A stretch of DNA of 59,829 nucleotides from an uncultured Alphaproteobacteria bacterium (lineage in GTDB: Bacteria > Pseudomonadota > Alphaproteobacteria > Rhodobacterales > Rhodobacteraceae): NCBI GenBank assembly GCA_902600895.1, contig CACKLF010000007.1:1-59829 (forward strand), given 5' to 3'. The notes below the pieces were generated by a model. It was not told the origin of the DNA, made no database searches, and saw only the letters and a list, made by a program, of their open reading frames with translations. The position numbers were made by a program, and so were the translations under genes. The first letter of the stretch is position 1. Each line of letters opens with the position of its first letter. This document shows, one piece after another, positions 46,151-55,537 of the stretch.

Positions 46151-46215
46151 TGCCATTTTTCTAAAACAAAAGTCATTTACAAATCTTAATCTGGCATGAA
46201 GTGTCGCAAATGGCA
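46151..46215. promoter_or_regulatory. Spaced inverted repeat upstream of the importer promoter
   Basis: TGCCATTT (46151-46158) and AAATGGCA (46208-46215) are exact reverse complements 49 bases apart, ending 28 bases upstream of the proposed -35 element. The spacing of about five helical turns between the centres could suit two operator half-sites bridged by a looping regulator. No regulator gene is adjacent. Confidence 0.3.
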
Positions 46216-46243
46216 CAAAACAATGTCGAAAACAAACAAACTG

Positions 46244-46273
46244 TTGATAAACCCTTTTAGGATTTGTTATTAT
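46244..46273 (+). promoter_or_regulatory. Candidate sigma70 promoter of the ABC importer operon
   Basis: TTGATA at 46244-46249 and TATTAT at 46268-46273 with an 18-base spacer resemble -35 and -10 elements, about 60 bases before the ATG of the binding-protein gene. Confidence 0.45.
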
Positions 46274-46334
46274 CGATTCTATTAGGTTAAATCTTTAACA
46301 AATTAAATAGTTTAAAACGAGGGAGATAAAATAT

Positions 46335-47993
46335 ATGGCTTATGAAACCATTAATAAAAAACCTCTTCACAACAAGATACCTGGTTTGGCAAAAGAGGCC
46401 AATGAAGGAAAACTTGATAGAAGAGAATTTCTAGCATACTCAACGGCCTTAGGTGCAACGACTGCAACCGCATATGGCCTATTGGGGCTAACTGCACCAA
46501 TGGCAGTAGCTGAGGGTCATGCCAAGGTGGGAGGAACACTTAAGATATCCATGAGTATCAGACCATTTGAAGACCCAAGATTATATGACTGGTCTGAAAA
46601 GGGTAATATGGGACGTATGCTTTGTGAAACACTCATAAGATATACTACGGATTTCACATTTGAACCAATGCTATTAGAAAGCTGGGATGTAAATGACGAT
46701 GCGACGCAATACACACTTAATATTCGAAAAGGCGTTAAGTGGAGTAATGGTGACGACTTTACTGCCGATGATGTCATATACAACATTAATGGCTGGTGTG
46801 AAAAAGACGTAGAAGGCAACTCAATGGCTGGACGAATGGCGTCTCTGATAGATCCCAATACTAATAAAGCTGCGGACGGTGCAATTGTAAAAGTTGATGA
46901 TTATACGGTTCAGTTAAACCTTCCTAACTCCGACATAACCATAGTGCCTGGGATGACTGATTATCCAGCGCTAATAGTTCATAAAGATTTTGATAAGGGC
47001 GGACGAAACTTAATGGAAAATCCTGTTGGAACTGCGCCATGGAAACTGATTTCACACGCTGTTGAAGACTCAGCCGTTTTTGAGCGTCGTGATGGCTATT
47101 GGGGCGATTCACCTTATCTTGATAGATTGGAATTTACCGACTATGGTACTGATCCAGCTGGTGAAATAGCCGCTTTCGAAGGTGGTGATTGTCACGTTAA
47201 CTACCAAACGACGGGTGACTATATTGACGTACACGAATCGCTCGGAATGAATATTGTTGAAGCCGTCACTGCCGCAACCATTATTGCTAGAGTAAATGTT
47301 GGTGTAGAACCATATACAGACAAACGTGTTAGAAACGCCCTACAGATGGCCTGTAACAATCAAGTAGTTACAGATATTGGTTTTCAGGCTAGAGGTTCTG
47401 CCGCTGAAAACCATCACGTATGTCCCATTCATCCGGAATATGCAGAAATCGCCACCGGTCCAATGTCAGGAGATGGATCAGACAAAGCTGGTGCTATGGC
47501 GTTATTGACTGAAGCTGGGATGGCTGATTTTGAACATGAGCTTATCTCAATTGATGATGCTTGGAGACGAGACGCAACTGATGCAGTCGCAGAAGAGTTG
47601 AGAAGTGCTGGTATCAAAGTAAAGCGTACTATAATACCTGGTTCTTCTTTCTGGAACAATTGGACTCAGTATCCATATTCCACCACAAGTTGGAATATGA
47701 GACCATTAGGCGTACAGATATATGCACTTGCTTATCGAAGCGGTGAAGCTTGGAATGAAACTGCATTTAGCAATGCTGAATTCGATTCACTACTCGCTGA
47801 ATCACTTAAAGTTGCTGATGCTGGCAAGAGAAGTGAGTTAATGGCTCAAATGCAGGCAATCCTACAAGACTCTGGAATTATGATACAGCCTACTTGGAGA
47901 AAACTTTACAAAACTGTTGCTCCTGGAGTTAATGGAATGGGGGGCATGCATCCTTCTTATGAAATGCATTTTGAAAAGGTTTGGTTGTCATAA
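46335..47993 (+). CDS. ABC importer substrate-binding protein, peptide/opine family 5, Tat-type signal
   Basis: 552 residues. The N-terminus has twin arginines at 29-30 ('[10 protein letters not shown]') followed by a hydrophobic stretch and 'APMAVAEG', a Tat-style signal, so it may be exported folded. The mature part follows the SBP family 5 pattern ('[20 protein letters not shown]', '[14 protein letters not shown]', '[10 protein letters not shown]', '[12 protein letters not shown]'). Family 5 proteins bind peptides, opines, glycosides or zwitterionic compounds. A GAGGGAG ribosome-binding site precedes the ATG. It leads the importer operon. Ligand unknown. Confidence 0.88.
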   Translation: MAYETINKKPLHNKIPGLAKEANEGKLDRREFLAYSTALGATTATAYGLLGLTAPMAVAEGHAKVGGTLKISMSIRPFEDPRLYDWSEKGNMGRMLCETLIRYTTDFTFEPMLLESWDVNDDATQYTLNIRKGVKWSNGDDFTADDVIYNINGWCEKDVEGNSMAGRMASLIDPNTNKAADGAIVKVDDYTVQLNLPNSDITIVPGMTDYPALIVHKDFDKGGRNLMENPVGTAPWKLISHAVEDSAVFERRDGYWGDSPYLDRLEFTDYGTDPAGEIAAFEGGDCHVNYQTTGDYIDVHESLGMNIVEAVTAATIIARVNVGVEPYTDKRVRNALQMACNNQVVTDIGFQARGSAAENHHVCPIHPEYAEIATGPMSGDGSDKAGAMALLTEAGMADFEHELISIDDAWRRDATDAVAEELRSAGIKVKRTIIPGSSFWNNWTQYPYSTTSWNMRPLGVQIYALAYRSGEAWNETAFSNAEFDSLLAESLKVADAGKRSELMAQMQAILQDSGIMIQPTWRKLYKTVAPGVNGMGGMHPSYEMHFEKVWLS

Positions 47994-48008
47994 ACCAGGC
48001 AAAATAAA

Positions 48009-48035
48009 GACCGAGGAGTTTTATATTCCTCGGTC
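48009..48035 (+). terminator. 9-bp stem-loop between the binding-protein and permease genes
   Basis: GACCGAGGA (48009-48017) pairs exactly with TCCTCGGTC (48027-48035) around a 9-base loop, 16 bases after the stop codon. There is no T-run after it, so it is more likely an mRNA-protecting or processing hairpin that raises binding-protein level than a strict terminator. Confidence 0.65.
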
Positions 48036-48064
48036 CCACCCATAGAAAAGACAATTATTTTATA

Positions 48065-49000
48065 ATGTTAGTTTTTCTGCTTAAGAGATTAATAGTTTTA
48101 TTTCTAACCCTGATTTGCTTGTCATTCACAGTATTTAGCTTGGTGACTATCGAACCCAACCTAAAAAAATTAGCGCTTAACCAGGCTAATATGAGAATGG
48201 AGGAAGATGAAGTTCAGTCATGGCTCGAAAAAAATGGTTATAAAAGGCCATTGCTTGTTCAATATGGTGAGTGGTTAGGAAATGCTGTTACGGGTGACTT
48301 TGGCTACTCTACTCACTTCAGAAAACCGGTCAATGAAGTAATATGGCCCAAACTTGGACATACAGGAATTTTAATGTTTTGGGTATTTCTTTTAACCATA
48401 CCTATAGCTCTCATGATTGGTGTTTTAGCCGGAATGCGAGAAGGTACCAAAACAGATCGATCGCTTTCCATTTTTGCTATATTTACAACATCAGTTCCTC
48501 CATATGTGAGTGGAATTTTATTTACAATATTGTTTTCAAGTTGGTTAGGAATTTTGAAAGGAGTAGCAAAAGCTGGCAATATTACTTTTGCGAACTTTGC
48601 GCTGCCAGTTCTTACTATTGTAGCCTATGATATTGGGTATATCGCTAGAATGACACGTGCTTCAATGGTAGAGGTTATGGGCTCTCAGTACATAAGGACT
48701 GCTAGGCTCAAAGGCATGCCATTTATGGCAGTTGTTTTGAAACACGCTTTGCGCAACGCTTTAATAGCTCCATTCACCGTAATTATGCTTCAATTCCCTT
48801 GGTTGCTAACTGGCGTTGTTATCGTGGAAAAGCTTTTTAACTACAAAGGCTTTGGGTTTTTACTTGTTTCCGCAGCAGACCAAAATGATATAGACGTAAC
48901 TTTGGCATGTGGCGTTGTTGCAGTTGTTTTAGTTTTAACAACACAATTAATTTCGGACATCGGGTATATTTTTCTTAACCCCAGAATAAGATTTAGCTAA
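48065..49000 (+). CDS. ABC importer permease, DppB type
   Basis: 311 residues with six membrane helices. The start 'FLLKRLIVLFLTLICLSFTVF' and a large periplasmic loop with 'YKRPLLVQYGEWLGNAVTGDFGYS' are typical of DppB/OppB. The coupling motif lies in 'VEVMGSQYIRTARLKGMP'. It forms the channel with the next gene product. It follows the stem-loop and ends 3 bases before the second permease gene. Confidence 0.92.
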   Translation: MLVFLLKRLIVLFLTLICLSFTVFSLVTIEPNLKKLALNQANMRMEEDEVQSWLEKNGYKRPLLVQYGEWLGNAVTGDFGYSTHFRKPVNEVIWPKLGHTGILMFWVFLLTIPIALMIGVLAGMREGTKTDRSLSIFAIFTTSVPPYVSGILFTILFSSWLGILKGVAKAGNITFANFALPVLTIVAYDIGYIARMTRASMVEVMGSQYIRTARLKGMPFMAVVLKHALRNALIAPFTVIMLQFPWLLTGVVIVEKLFNYKGFGFLLVSAADQNDIDVTLACGVVAVVLVLTTQLISDIGYIFLNPRIRFS

Positions 49001-49003
49001 GAT

Positions 49004-50155
49004 ATGGAAACGATAAGCACTTTTGAAATTTGGCAGACATTTTTCTACAGGCTTTGGCCAGTATGGTTAGCATTGGCAATTACATTCTTTTTTGGCTTGC
49101 AATTCCGAAAAAAGTTAGGACCATTAGGTTATATTTTTGACTCAAAGGTTGGTTTAATTGGATTATTCATAGTCTTATTTTGGATCTTTGCAGCGATTTT
49201 TGCAGATCTGATAGCTCTATTTGAGCCACTGGACCAATCAGGAATGTACCGCCGAAAACCACCAGGAACGGTTAATACTGAGGCTGGATTGCCATACATT
49301 TTCGGCACTGATACGCTTGGTAGAGATTTATTTAGCAGAATGATTTATGGAAGCCAGATCGTTCTGCTTATTGCCCCTGCTGCAACATTAGTTGCCTATG
49401 TAGTCGGTATCACATTAGGTCTCCCAGCAGGGTATATCGGTGGTGTTTATGATACTGTTTTATCATTTTTAGCAAACTTGGTCTTAGCATTTCCAGTAAT
49501 TCTTCTTTTTTACTTGCTAGTGGCCCCGGGAGTACGTGAAACTATTCTACCAAATATAATGGCTGGCATATTTTTTATCATCCCCATTTTGTTTGCTCTT
49601 ATGGTGGTTTTCTCACGCTTCTCTCAGAGGCTAAATGTGCTAATTCCATCAACACTTATTATCCTCTTTGTGGGAGCTTGGCTGTACTCGGGACTAGTCT
49701 TTGGGTCTGATCCTTTAGGGCTAGTAGGAATAGAGCCAAATGAATTAAACATTTTTGCTGCCGTAGTGTTCACAACCTCACCCGGAGTATTTCGAATAGT
49801 GAGAGGATTGACACTTGATATCCGCACCAGAGATTATGTCTCGGCAGCAATCACCCGTGGCGAAAACCCATTATTCGTCATGATCTGGGAAATTCTCCCA
49901 AATGCAAGAGGACCTTTAATAGTGGATAGTTGCTTAAGGATTGGTTACGTCACGATATTACTTGGAACTTTAGGTTTTTTTGGTCTTGGAATGGAACCAG
50001 AAAGCCCAGATTGGGGATCAATGATAAATCAAACAAGAAGTTATATCAGATTAGTTCCTACCATAGTACTTCCACCAACTATCGCGCTCGCCTCCTTTGT
50101 TTTAGGGTTAAACTTACTGGCTGATGGTTTACGAGAGCAATCATTGAAAGATTAG
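49004..50155 (+). CDS. ABC importer permease, DppC type
   Basis: 383 residues, longer than usual DppC (about 300). The familiar 'PYIFGTDTLGRDLFSRMIYGSQ' and coupling loop 'LDIRTRDYVSAAITRGENPLF' are present, with the ending 'PTIALASFVLGLNLLADGLRE'. The extra length comes from additional hydrophobic helices at the N-terminus (about 10-35) and in the middle (about 180-235). Such enlarged DppC proteins seem characteristic of one peptide-type importer subfamily. The ATP-binding gene starts 5 bases later. Confidence 0.9.
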   Translation: METISTFEIWQTFFYRLWPVWLALAITFFFGLQFRKKLGPLGYIFDSKVGLIGLFIVLFWIFAAIFADLIALFEPLDQSGMYRRKPPGTVNTEAGLPYIFGTDTLGRDLFSRMIYGSQIVLLIAPAATLVAYVVGITLGLPAGYIGGVYDTVLSFLANLVLAFPVILLFYLLVAPGVRETILPNIMAGIFFIIPILFALMVVFSRFSQRLNVLIPSTLIILFVGAWLYSGLVFGSDPLGLVGIEPNELNIFAAVVFTTSPGVFRIVRGLTLDIRTRDYVSAAITRGENPLFVMIWEILPNARGPLIVDSCLRIGYVTILLGTLGFFGLGMEPESPDWGSMINQTRSYIRLVPTIVLPPTIALASFVLGLNLLADGLREQSLKD

Positions 50156-50160
50156 AAAAA

Positions 50161-51813
50161 GTGAGCACATTTGTTTTAAAAATCAAAGATCTGTCAATAT
50201 CACTACCACAAAATGCAGACCGGAAATTTGCTGTTGAAAATATTAATTTAGATGTCAGTAAGGGTGAAATCCTTTGTATAGTTGGTGAGAGTGGATCTGG
50301 TAAATCTGTATTAACAAGTGCAATACTAAATGAGGTTCCTGGCATGCTTCAAATTACATCAGGCTCTATTGAGTTTGATGGTGAGGATATCTTGCAACTA
50401 CCACAAAAGGAACTCAATGAGATACGAGGTGCTCGTATCTCAATGATTTACCAAGAACCAATGGCAGCATTGAATCCATCGATAAGGGTAGGAAAGCAAG
50501 TTGATGAGGTTTTTGCTCTTCACCGACCCGACATTAAACCAGACCTAAGAAAAAATGAAACACTGAAGCTTTTTGAACAGATGAAGCTTCCTGAGCCAGA
50601 AAGAATTTATTCTAGCTATGCGCACCAAGTGTCTGGTGGTCAATGCCAGAGAATAGTTATTGCAATGGCTTTAGCTTGTAATCCAGATGTATTAATCGCA
50701 GACGAACCAACGACTGCACTCGATGTAACCACTCAAGCTGAGATCCTTAGGCTCATATCGGACTTAAAACAAATATATAAAAATACAATAATTTTTATTA
50801 CGCATGATTTTGGTGTAGTGACAGATATAGCAGACCGCGTCGTGGTAATGTGCCAGGGTAAGGTAATAGAGGAGGGTCTCAAAAAGGACATTTTAATGAC
50901 ACCAAAAGAGCCCTACACTAAGTTATTGGTTGATGCCATGCCCCTACTTGAAACTACTAGAAAACCGGATCAAAGCCGAACTGATAATCCAAGTGTTGAA
51001 GTCAACCAACTACATAAGATTTACTCCACTCGTCTGGGTCAAGTTCATGCCCTGAATGATGCTAGTTTTGTACTACGAAAAGGTGAGACCCTAGGTGTTG
51101 TGGGTGAGAGTGGATCTGGAAAATCAACCTTAGCAAAGACTCTGATTCGGCTTGAAGAACCATCATCTGGATCGGTAAGTATTGGTGAAGAGGATTTTCT
51201 TGCACTTTCAGGGTCTGACCTAATTTCTTCTCGCAAAAAAATTCAAATGATTTTTCAAGATCCATTTGGATCCTTGAATCCCAGTCAGACAGTTGGTTTC
51301 ATGCTTATGCGCAGTCTTGAACTCCAAGGAGTTGATCCAATTGAGGCAAAGGATAGATCGCTTGAACTACTTCGGCAGGTTGGACTTGGAGATCAAGCCT
51401 TCAATAGAAAGCCTAGAAATTTTTCTGGAGGTCAGCGACAAAGAATCGGTATAGCGAGAGCCTTATCTATGGGTCCTCATGTAGTGGTAGCAGATGAATG
51501 TGTCTCCGCCCTTGACCTTTCTGTTCAAAAGCAAGTTTTGCTTTTACTCAATCAATTGCAAGTTACATACAAAATGGCCATTATTTTTATAACCCATGAT
51601 TTACGTGTTGCTGCGCAAGTATCAGATTATATTACTGTGATGGAAAAAGGTATAATGGTCGAGTTTGGAACTGCAGATGACGTATTCAACAGACCAAAAC
51701 ATGAATATACGAAGAGGCTATTGGATGCAGCACCAGGAAAAGATTGGCATCCTCCAAGATTGGACCCAAAGGAAGCTGCTGAGATAGCACGTAGCTTGGA
51801 AAAAAAATTCTGA
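50161..51813 (+). CDS. Fused dual ATPase of the peptide-type ABC importer (DppD-DppF)
   Basis: 550 residues with two ABC domains in tandem. First half: 'GESGSGKSV', 'VSGGQCQRIVIAMAL', 'LIADEPTTALD'. Second half (from about 275): 'GESGSGKSTLAKTL', 'FSGGQRQRIGIARAL', 'VVADECVSALD'. It replaces the separate DppD and DppF subunits. Both halves keep catalytic Glu. It starts at GTG. A gap of 60 bases separates it from the DMSP-lyase-family gene on the same strand, which has its own ribosome-binding site. Confidence 0.93.
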   Translation: MSTFVLKIKDLSISLPQNADRKFAVENINLDVSKGEILCIVGESGSGKSVLTSAILNEVPGMLQITSGSIEFDGEDILQLPQKELNEIRGARISMIYQEPMAALNPSIRVGKQVDEVFALHRPDIKPDLRKNETLKLFEQMKLPEPERIYSSYAHQVSGGQCQRIVIAMALACNPDVLIADEPTTALDVTTQAEILRLISDLKQIYKNTIIFITHDFGVVTDIADRVVVMCQGKVIEEGLKKDILMTPKEPYTKLLVDAMPLLETTRKPDQSRTDNPSVEVNQLHKIYSTRLGQVHALNDASFVLRKGETLGVVGESGSGKSTLAKTLIRLEEPSSGSVSIGEEDFLALSGSDLISSRKKIQMIFQDPFGSLNPSQTVGFMLMRSLELQGVDPIEAKDRSLELLRQVGLGDQAFNRKPRNFSGGQRQRIGIARALSMGPHVVVADECVSALDLSVQKQVLLLLNQLQVTYKMAIIFITHDLRVAAQVSDYITVMEKGIMVEFGTADDVFNRPKHEYTKRLLDAAPGKDWHPPRLDPKEAAEIARSLEKKF

Positions 51814-51873
51814 TTAGGATTAAAATAATTGTATTTATTTTTTGCTTTAGTAACCTTTTGAAGAAAGGTGCTT

Positions 51874-52623
51874 ATGGATATAAAATCACGATTAGAGGAA
51901 TGTATTAACTTTTTTCATGCTGAACTTACTCTTTGTACCAACCAACCAGAGCTAAATAGGTTTAGAGATACTTTTGATACTCTGCTATCAAACATAAAAA
52001 AAGAGATACTCAACATACCCAAAAAAGTTGAAGTTCTACCCAAGTTAAATGAATACTTAAGCTACTGTGACAATCCCGAGGATAAGGAATCAAACCTAAG
52101 TGTTGCTCTCAAAAATATCTCTAAGAGCTTGGATTGGTACAAAATACTCAAGGGGGCTGACTTAGATAAAAACTTGGTAGATGGATTACTTGCCACGCAA
52201 ATATATGGCCCAAGAGGTCTTATTAAATCAAATAACCTCTATTTTGGACTTTTCCTGATCGCTCCAAATGTTTTTTATCCTTTACACCAACACGAAGCAT
52301 TGGAACTATATTATGTTTGTTCAGGAGATTTAAAAATTTCACACGAAACCAAAAAAAATCATAATAATCTTGAAAGTGGTGATTTTTCTTTAACACCAAG
52401 CAATCAAATCCATTCATTGGAAACCACCTCTAAACCATGTTTGCTTTCTTACATTTGGTTGCCCAATGAAAAAAGTTTACCTGGGAAAAGTTGGTGGTGG
52501 GTTAAAAATAAAAATAAGATTTGGTCCAGAGTACTATGGCAAAGGAATTCTGATTCAACCTGGAAAATAATAAACAAAGAGATAATCACTGAAAAAATAT
52601 TTAAGGAATCAGGTTTTTTCTAA
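51874..52623 (+). CDS. DMSP-lyase-family (DddQ/DddL-like) cupin, first copy
   Basis: 249 residues. A helical N-terminal part (about 1-95) is followed by a cupin core with 'YPLHQHEALELYY': metal ligand positions His138, His140 and Glu144, then His180 in 'NQIHSLE'. The preceding 'YGPRGLIKSNNLYFGLFLIAP' and following 'PCLLSYIW' match the pattern of the DMSP lyase family (PF16867 type), whose metal-dependent members split dimethylsulfoniopropionate into dimethyl sulfide and acrylate. The Trp-rich C-terminal tail ('KSWWWVK') is longer than in classic DddQ. AGAAAGG before ATG 51874 decides the start. Family assignment is fairly firm; the substrate is not. Confidence 0.72.
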   Translation: MDIKSRLEECINFFHAELTLCTNQPELNRFRDTFDTLLSNIKKEILNIPKKVEVLPKLNEYLSYCDNPEDKESNLSVALKNISKSLDWYKILKGADLDKNLVDGLLATQIYGPRGLIKSNNLYFGLFLIAPNVFYPLHQHEALELYYVCSGDLKISHETKKNHNNLESGDFSLTPSNQIHSLETTSKPCLLSYIWLPNEKSLPGKSWWWVKNKNKIWSRVLWQRNSDSTWKIINKEIITEKIFKESGFF

Positions 52624-52690
52624 TTTGTTTCTAAAACATTTGCTATTAAGCTGGTATCATAAAATATAACACTCGTTGGAACTATTTCAC

Positions 52691-53854
52691 ATGGAATATT
52701 ACAAATCCAATCATCTCACTGAGTTAGAACAGTCTCTACCGGCGAACTATTATTTCTGTGACACGCATTATAGGAAAGAAATTGAAACAATCTGGAAAAA
52801 TAATTGGATTTACGTTTGCCATAAAAGTCGTATTTCCAGAAACTTGTCATTCTTGACAGTACAGATTGCTGATCAAAACGTAATTGTGTTAAGAGATTCC
52901 AAAGGCGATCTAAGGGCATACTACAACACATGCCGTCACAGAGGATCCGTATTGTGTGAACAAGCATCAGGATCTATTAATTCTAGATTACTAGTTTGCC
53001 CATATCATCAATGGTCTTACTCAGTTGATACAGGGAAATTGATTAACGTAGCATCTTTCTCAGAAAACCCAAGAGGCTTTAATCGGAATAACCTGTCATT
53101 ATTTAAAGTAGCAATTAAAGAGTGGTGTGGATTAATTTTTATAAACTTAAATGGATTAGCAGAGTGGAGCGTAGACAATCTTTTTCAGAAAAGCCCATCT
53201 GTTTTTGCTAACTTTCCTTTAGAAGATATGGTTTGTGGCCATGTTTGGGAAAAAACTATTGCGTGTAATTGGAAAAGTTTTTGGGAAAATTTTAATGAAT
53301 GCTTACACTGTCCAAATATTCATCCTGAATTAACAGATCTGGTGCCAATGTTCTCCAATCGAGTTATTAATCCAAAAGATCTTTCCAGTTGGGAACCAAA
53401 AACAGAAAAAAGTAACCCAAAATTTTCTGGAGGCTTGAAATTTGGTGCAGAAACCTGGTCAACAAATGGATCAGCACAAGGGCATAAGATAAAAACCCTG
53501 ACAAAGGAAGATTTATCCAATGGTCATGTATATATTTCATCGTGGCCATCCATGTTTATAGGTGGTTACGCAGACCATGTTAGAGCAGTAAGAGTAGTGC
53601 CAATTAATAGTGAAAAAACCATGATCACAGCTGAGTGGTTATTTGAAACAAGTGCGTTAAACGACGACAATTATGATATTAAAAATGTCATTGATTTTGG
53701 CTGTTTAATTATGGAACAAGACGCTAAAGCATGTGAACTGAACCAAAAAGGCTTAAAATCGGAGCCTTATCAAAATGGTTTTCTTATGCCCGAGGAGTAC
53801 GTGATTAAGACGTTTCATGACTGGGTTAGAAAGGAGCTGAGTCAAAGGCAATAG
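52691..53854 (+). CDS. Rieske-type oxygenase, alpha subunit (second copy)
   Basis: 387 residues. The Rieske ligands are Cys81/His83 ('NTCRHRGSVL') and Cys103/His106 ('VCPYHQWSYS'); the mononuclear iron site lies in 'ENFNECLHCPNIHPEL'. The layout is the same as the 44864 gene but the sequences are clearly diverged, so they probably act on different substrates or steps. It follows the first DMSP-lyase-family cupin by 67 bases on the same strand. A GbcA/CntA-like N- or S-demethylating role is possible; no reductase is nearby. ATG 52691 is preferred over the TTG at 52676. Confidence 0.87.
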   Translation: MEYYKSNHLTELEQSLPANYYFCDTHYRKEIETIWKNNWIYVCHKSRISRNLSFLTVQIADQNVIVLRDSKGDLRAYYNTCRHRGSVLCEQASGSINSRLLVCPYHQWSYSVDTGKLINVASFSENPRGFNRNNLSLFKVAIKEWCGLIFINLNGLAEWSVDNLFQKSPSVFANFPLEDMVCGHVWEKTIACNWKSFWENFNECLHCPNIHPELTDLVPMFSNRVINPKDLSSWEPKTEKSNPKFSGGLKFGAETWSTNGSAQGHKIKTLTKEDLSNGHVYISSWPSMFIGGYADHVRAVRVVPINSEKTMITAEWLFETSALNDDNYDIKNVIDFGCLIMEQDAKACELNQKGLKSEPYQNGFLMPEEYVIKTFHDWVRKELSQRQ

Positions 53855-53868
53855 AGACCTTAAGTATT

Positions 53869-55290
53869 TCAAATTCCCATTGATGAATAACTTTGAGCTA
53901 TTCTTTTTATAGCCACCATCATTGCTGCTGTTCTAAGATCTTTAATCCTTTTATCACTATTCCATGTTTTTGATATAACTTCATAAGCATTCCGCATAGT
54001 ATCTTCTAGCCCAGATCTAACTAAATCAATTTCTTTACCACCTTGGATGGCTTTTTTTGCAAGATGCTCTGGAAAGTCAGACCCAGTTAAAGCAATTATT
54101 CCCTCAATCAAAGCACTAATTCTGGTCTCCTCTGCCCTTCGCTGCATGCGACCAAATCTAATACGACTGAGATTCTTTATCCATTCAAAATAACTAACCG
54201 TAACCCCTCCAGCATTAGCATACAAATCAGGAATAATGATTGTTCCCATTTCATTTAAAATATCATCAGCTTCAGCTGAAACCGGTCCGTTTGCTGCCTC
54301 AATTATTAATGGAGCTTTTATCATCCTAGCATTCTTCGCCGTAATCACTAATTCCATGGCTGCTGGTATTAAGATATCGGCCTCAGCCTCAAGAAGATCA
54401 ATCCCTTCAGAAACAAAGCCATCAAAACCTTTCACTGTTCCAAATTTAATCAAATGCTCCTTTAATGCTAGAATATTGATACCATCTTTGTTTATAATGG
54501 ATCCATCTCGCTCAAGTACGTGAGTAATGAGTGCTTTATCTTCTGTTGATAGAAATAGTGCCGCGTAATATCCCACATTTCCTAATCCCTGAATAATTAT
54601 TCTTTTACCGGATAACCCGGGTGAAAGTCTGGCTTTTTTAACGTCCATTGGGTGATCAAAAAAGGCCTGCAACGCATACTGTACTCCTCTGCCTGTGGCT
54701 TCAGTCCGCCCAGAAATTCCACCCTTAGAAACTGGTTTCCCAGTAACGCAAGCCCACGCGTTTAGTTCAGCTGGATGCAATCTGCGATATTCATCCGCCA
54801 TCCATGCCATCTCCCTTTCTCCAGTCCCTACGTCTGGTGCAGGGACATTTTGAGATGGATGAATTAAATCTCTTTTAGCTAACTCTTGCGTAAAACGACG
54901 GGTTATTCGTTCCATTTCATCAGTTGTCCAATCTTTTGGATCAATAATTAAACCACCTTTTGAACCTCCAAAAGGAACCTCTACCAAGGCACACTTAAAA
55001 CTCATGAGAGCTGCCAGTGCCTCCACCTCGTTTTGATTAACATTTGATGCATAACGAATGCCACCCTTTACAGGCTCAAAATGCTCTGAATGAACGGAGC
55101 GATATCCTGTAAAAGTATGCATTTCACCTCGCAATCTCACTCCAAATCTTACAAGATAAGTAGAGTTTGCAGCCAGGATCTGATTTACTAGTCCTTGATC
55201 TAATCCTATGTCATAGCCCAATTCGTCAAGTAATTTTATGGCTTGTTGAAAATTAATCTCAATAGATTTTAAAAAAGCTTCACCAGCCAT
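53869..55290 (-). CDS. gdhA: Glutamate dehydrogenase family protein
   Basis: 473 residues. 'VHSEHFEPVKGGIRYA', 'MSFKCALVEVPFGGSKGG' (catalytic Lys region), 'PAPDVGTGEREMAWM' and the Rossmann motif 'IIQGLGNVGYYAA' identify a Glu/Leu-type amino acid dehydrogenase, most like NAD-type glutamate dehydrogenases. It interconverts glutamate with 2-oxoglutarate and ammonium. It is on the opposite strand inside the osmolyte cluster, converging with the second Rieske gene and diverging from the second cupin, so it may handle nitrogen from the substrate or may simply be a neighbour. Confidence 0.93.
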   Translation of the reverse strand: MAGEAFLKSIEINFQQAIKLLDELGYDIGLDQGLVNQILAANSTYLVRFGVRLRGEMHTFTGYRSVHSEHFEPVKGGIRYASNVNQNEVEALAALMSFKCALVEVPFGGSKGGLIIDPKDWTTDEMERITRRFTQELAKRDLIHPSQNVPAPDVGTGEREMAWMADEYRRLHPAELNAWACVTGKPVSKGGISGRTEATGRGVQYALQAFFDHPMDVKKARLSPGLSGKRIIIQGLGNVGYYAALFLSTEDKALITHVLERDGSIINKDGINILALKEHLIKFGTVKGFDGFVSEGIDLLEAEADILIPAAMELVITAKNARMIKAPLIIEAANGPVSAEADDILNEMGTIIIPDLYANAGGVTVSYFEWIKNLSRIRFGRMQRRAEETRISALIEGIIALTGSDFPEHLAKKAIQGGKEIDLVRSGLEDTMRNAYEVISKTWNSDKRIKDLRTAAMMVAIKRIAQSYSSMGI

Positions 55291-55537
55291 CTTTCCGCCC
55301 AGAATTAACCTTTCGATTAAGTGTTACATTTCAAAAATCGAGGTGACAACAAATTTCTAGTATTATCTTAGAAAAAATAGAAATAGCTGATAGGAAATAA
55401 TTAGGCTGTCTGATAGTTTTGAGTTCATTTACAGACAAATAAATGTGCGATATTCTAAAAATTGATCAATAATTTGTTTTTTATGAGTAGGTCCATATAA
55501 GGATGGAAAAAACAGCACAATTTTTTATGAAATTTAA

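Larger units (their letters stand above)
45992..46334. other. 343-base intergenic region before the ABC importer genes
   Basis: I see no gene here. It holds a pair of 8-base inverted repeats (TGCCATTT at 46151-46158 and AAATGGCA at 46208-46215), a sigma70-like promoter (46244-46273) and the GAGGGAG ribosome-binding site of the binding-protein gene just before 46335. It is the longest non-coding stretch in the window and probably carries the main control of the importer genes. Confidence 0.5.
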
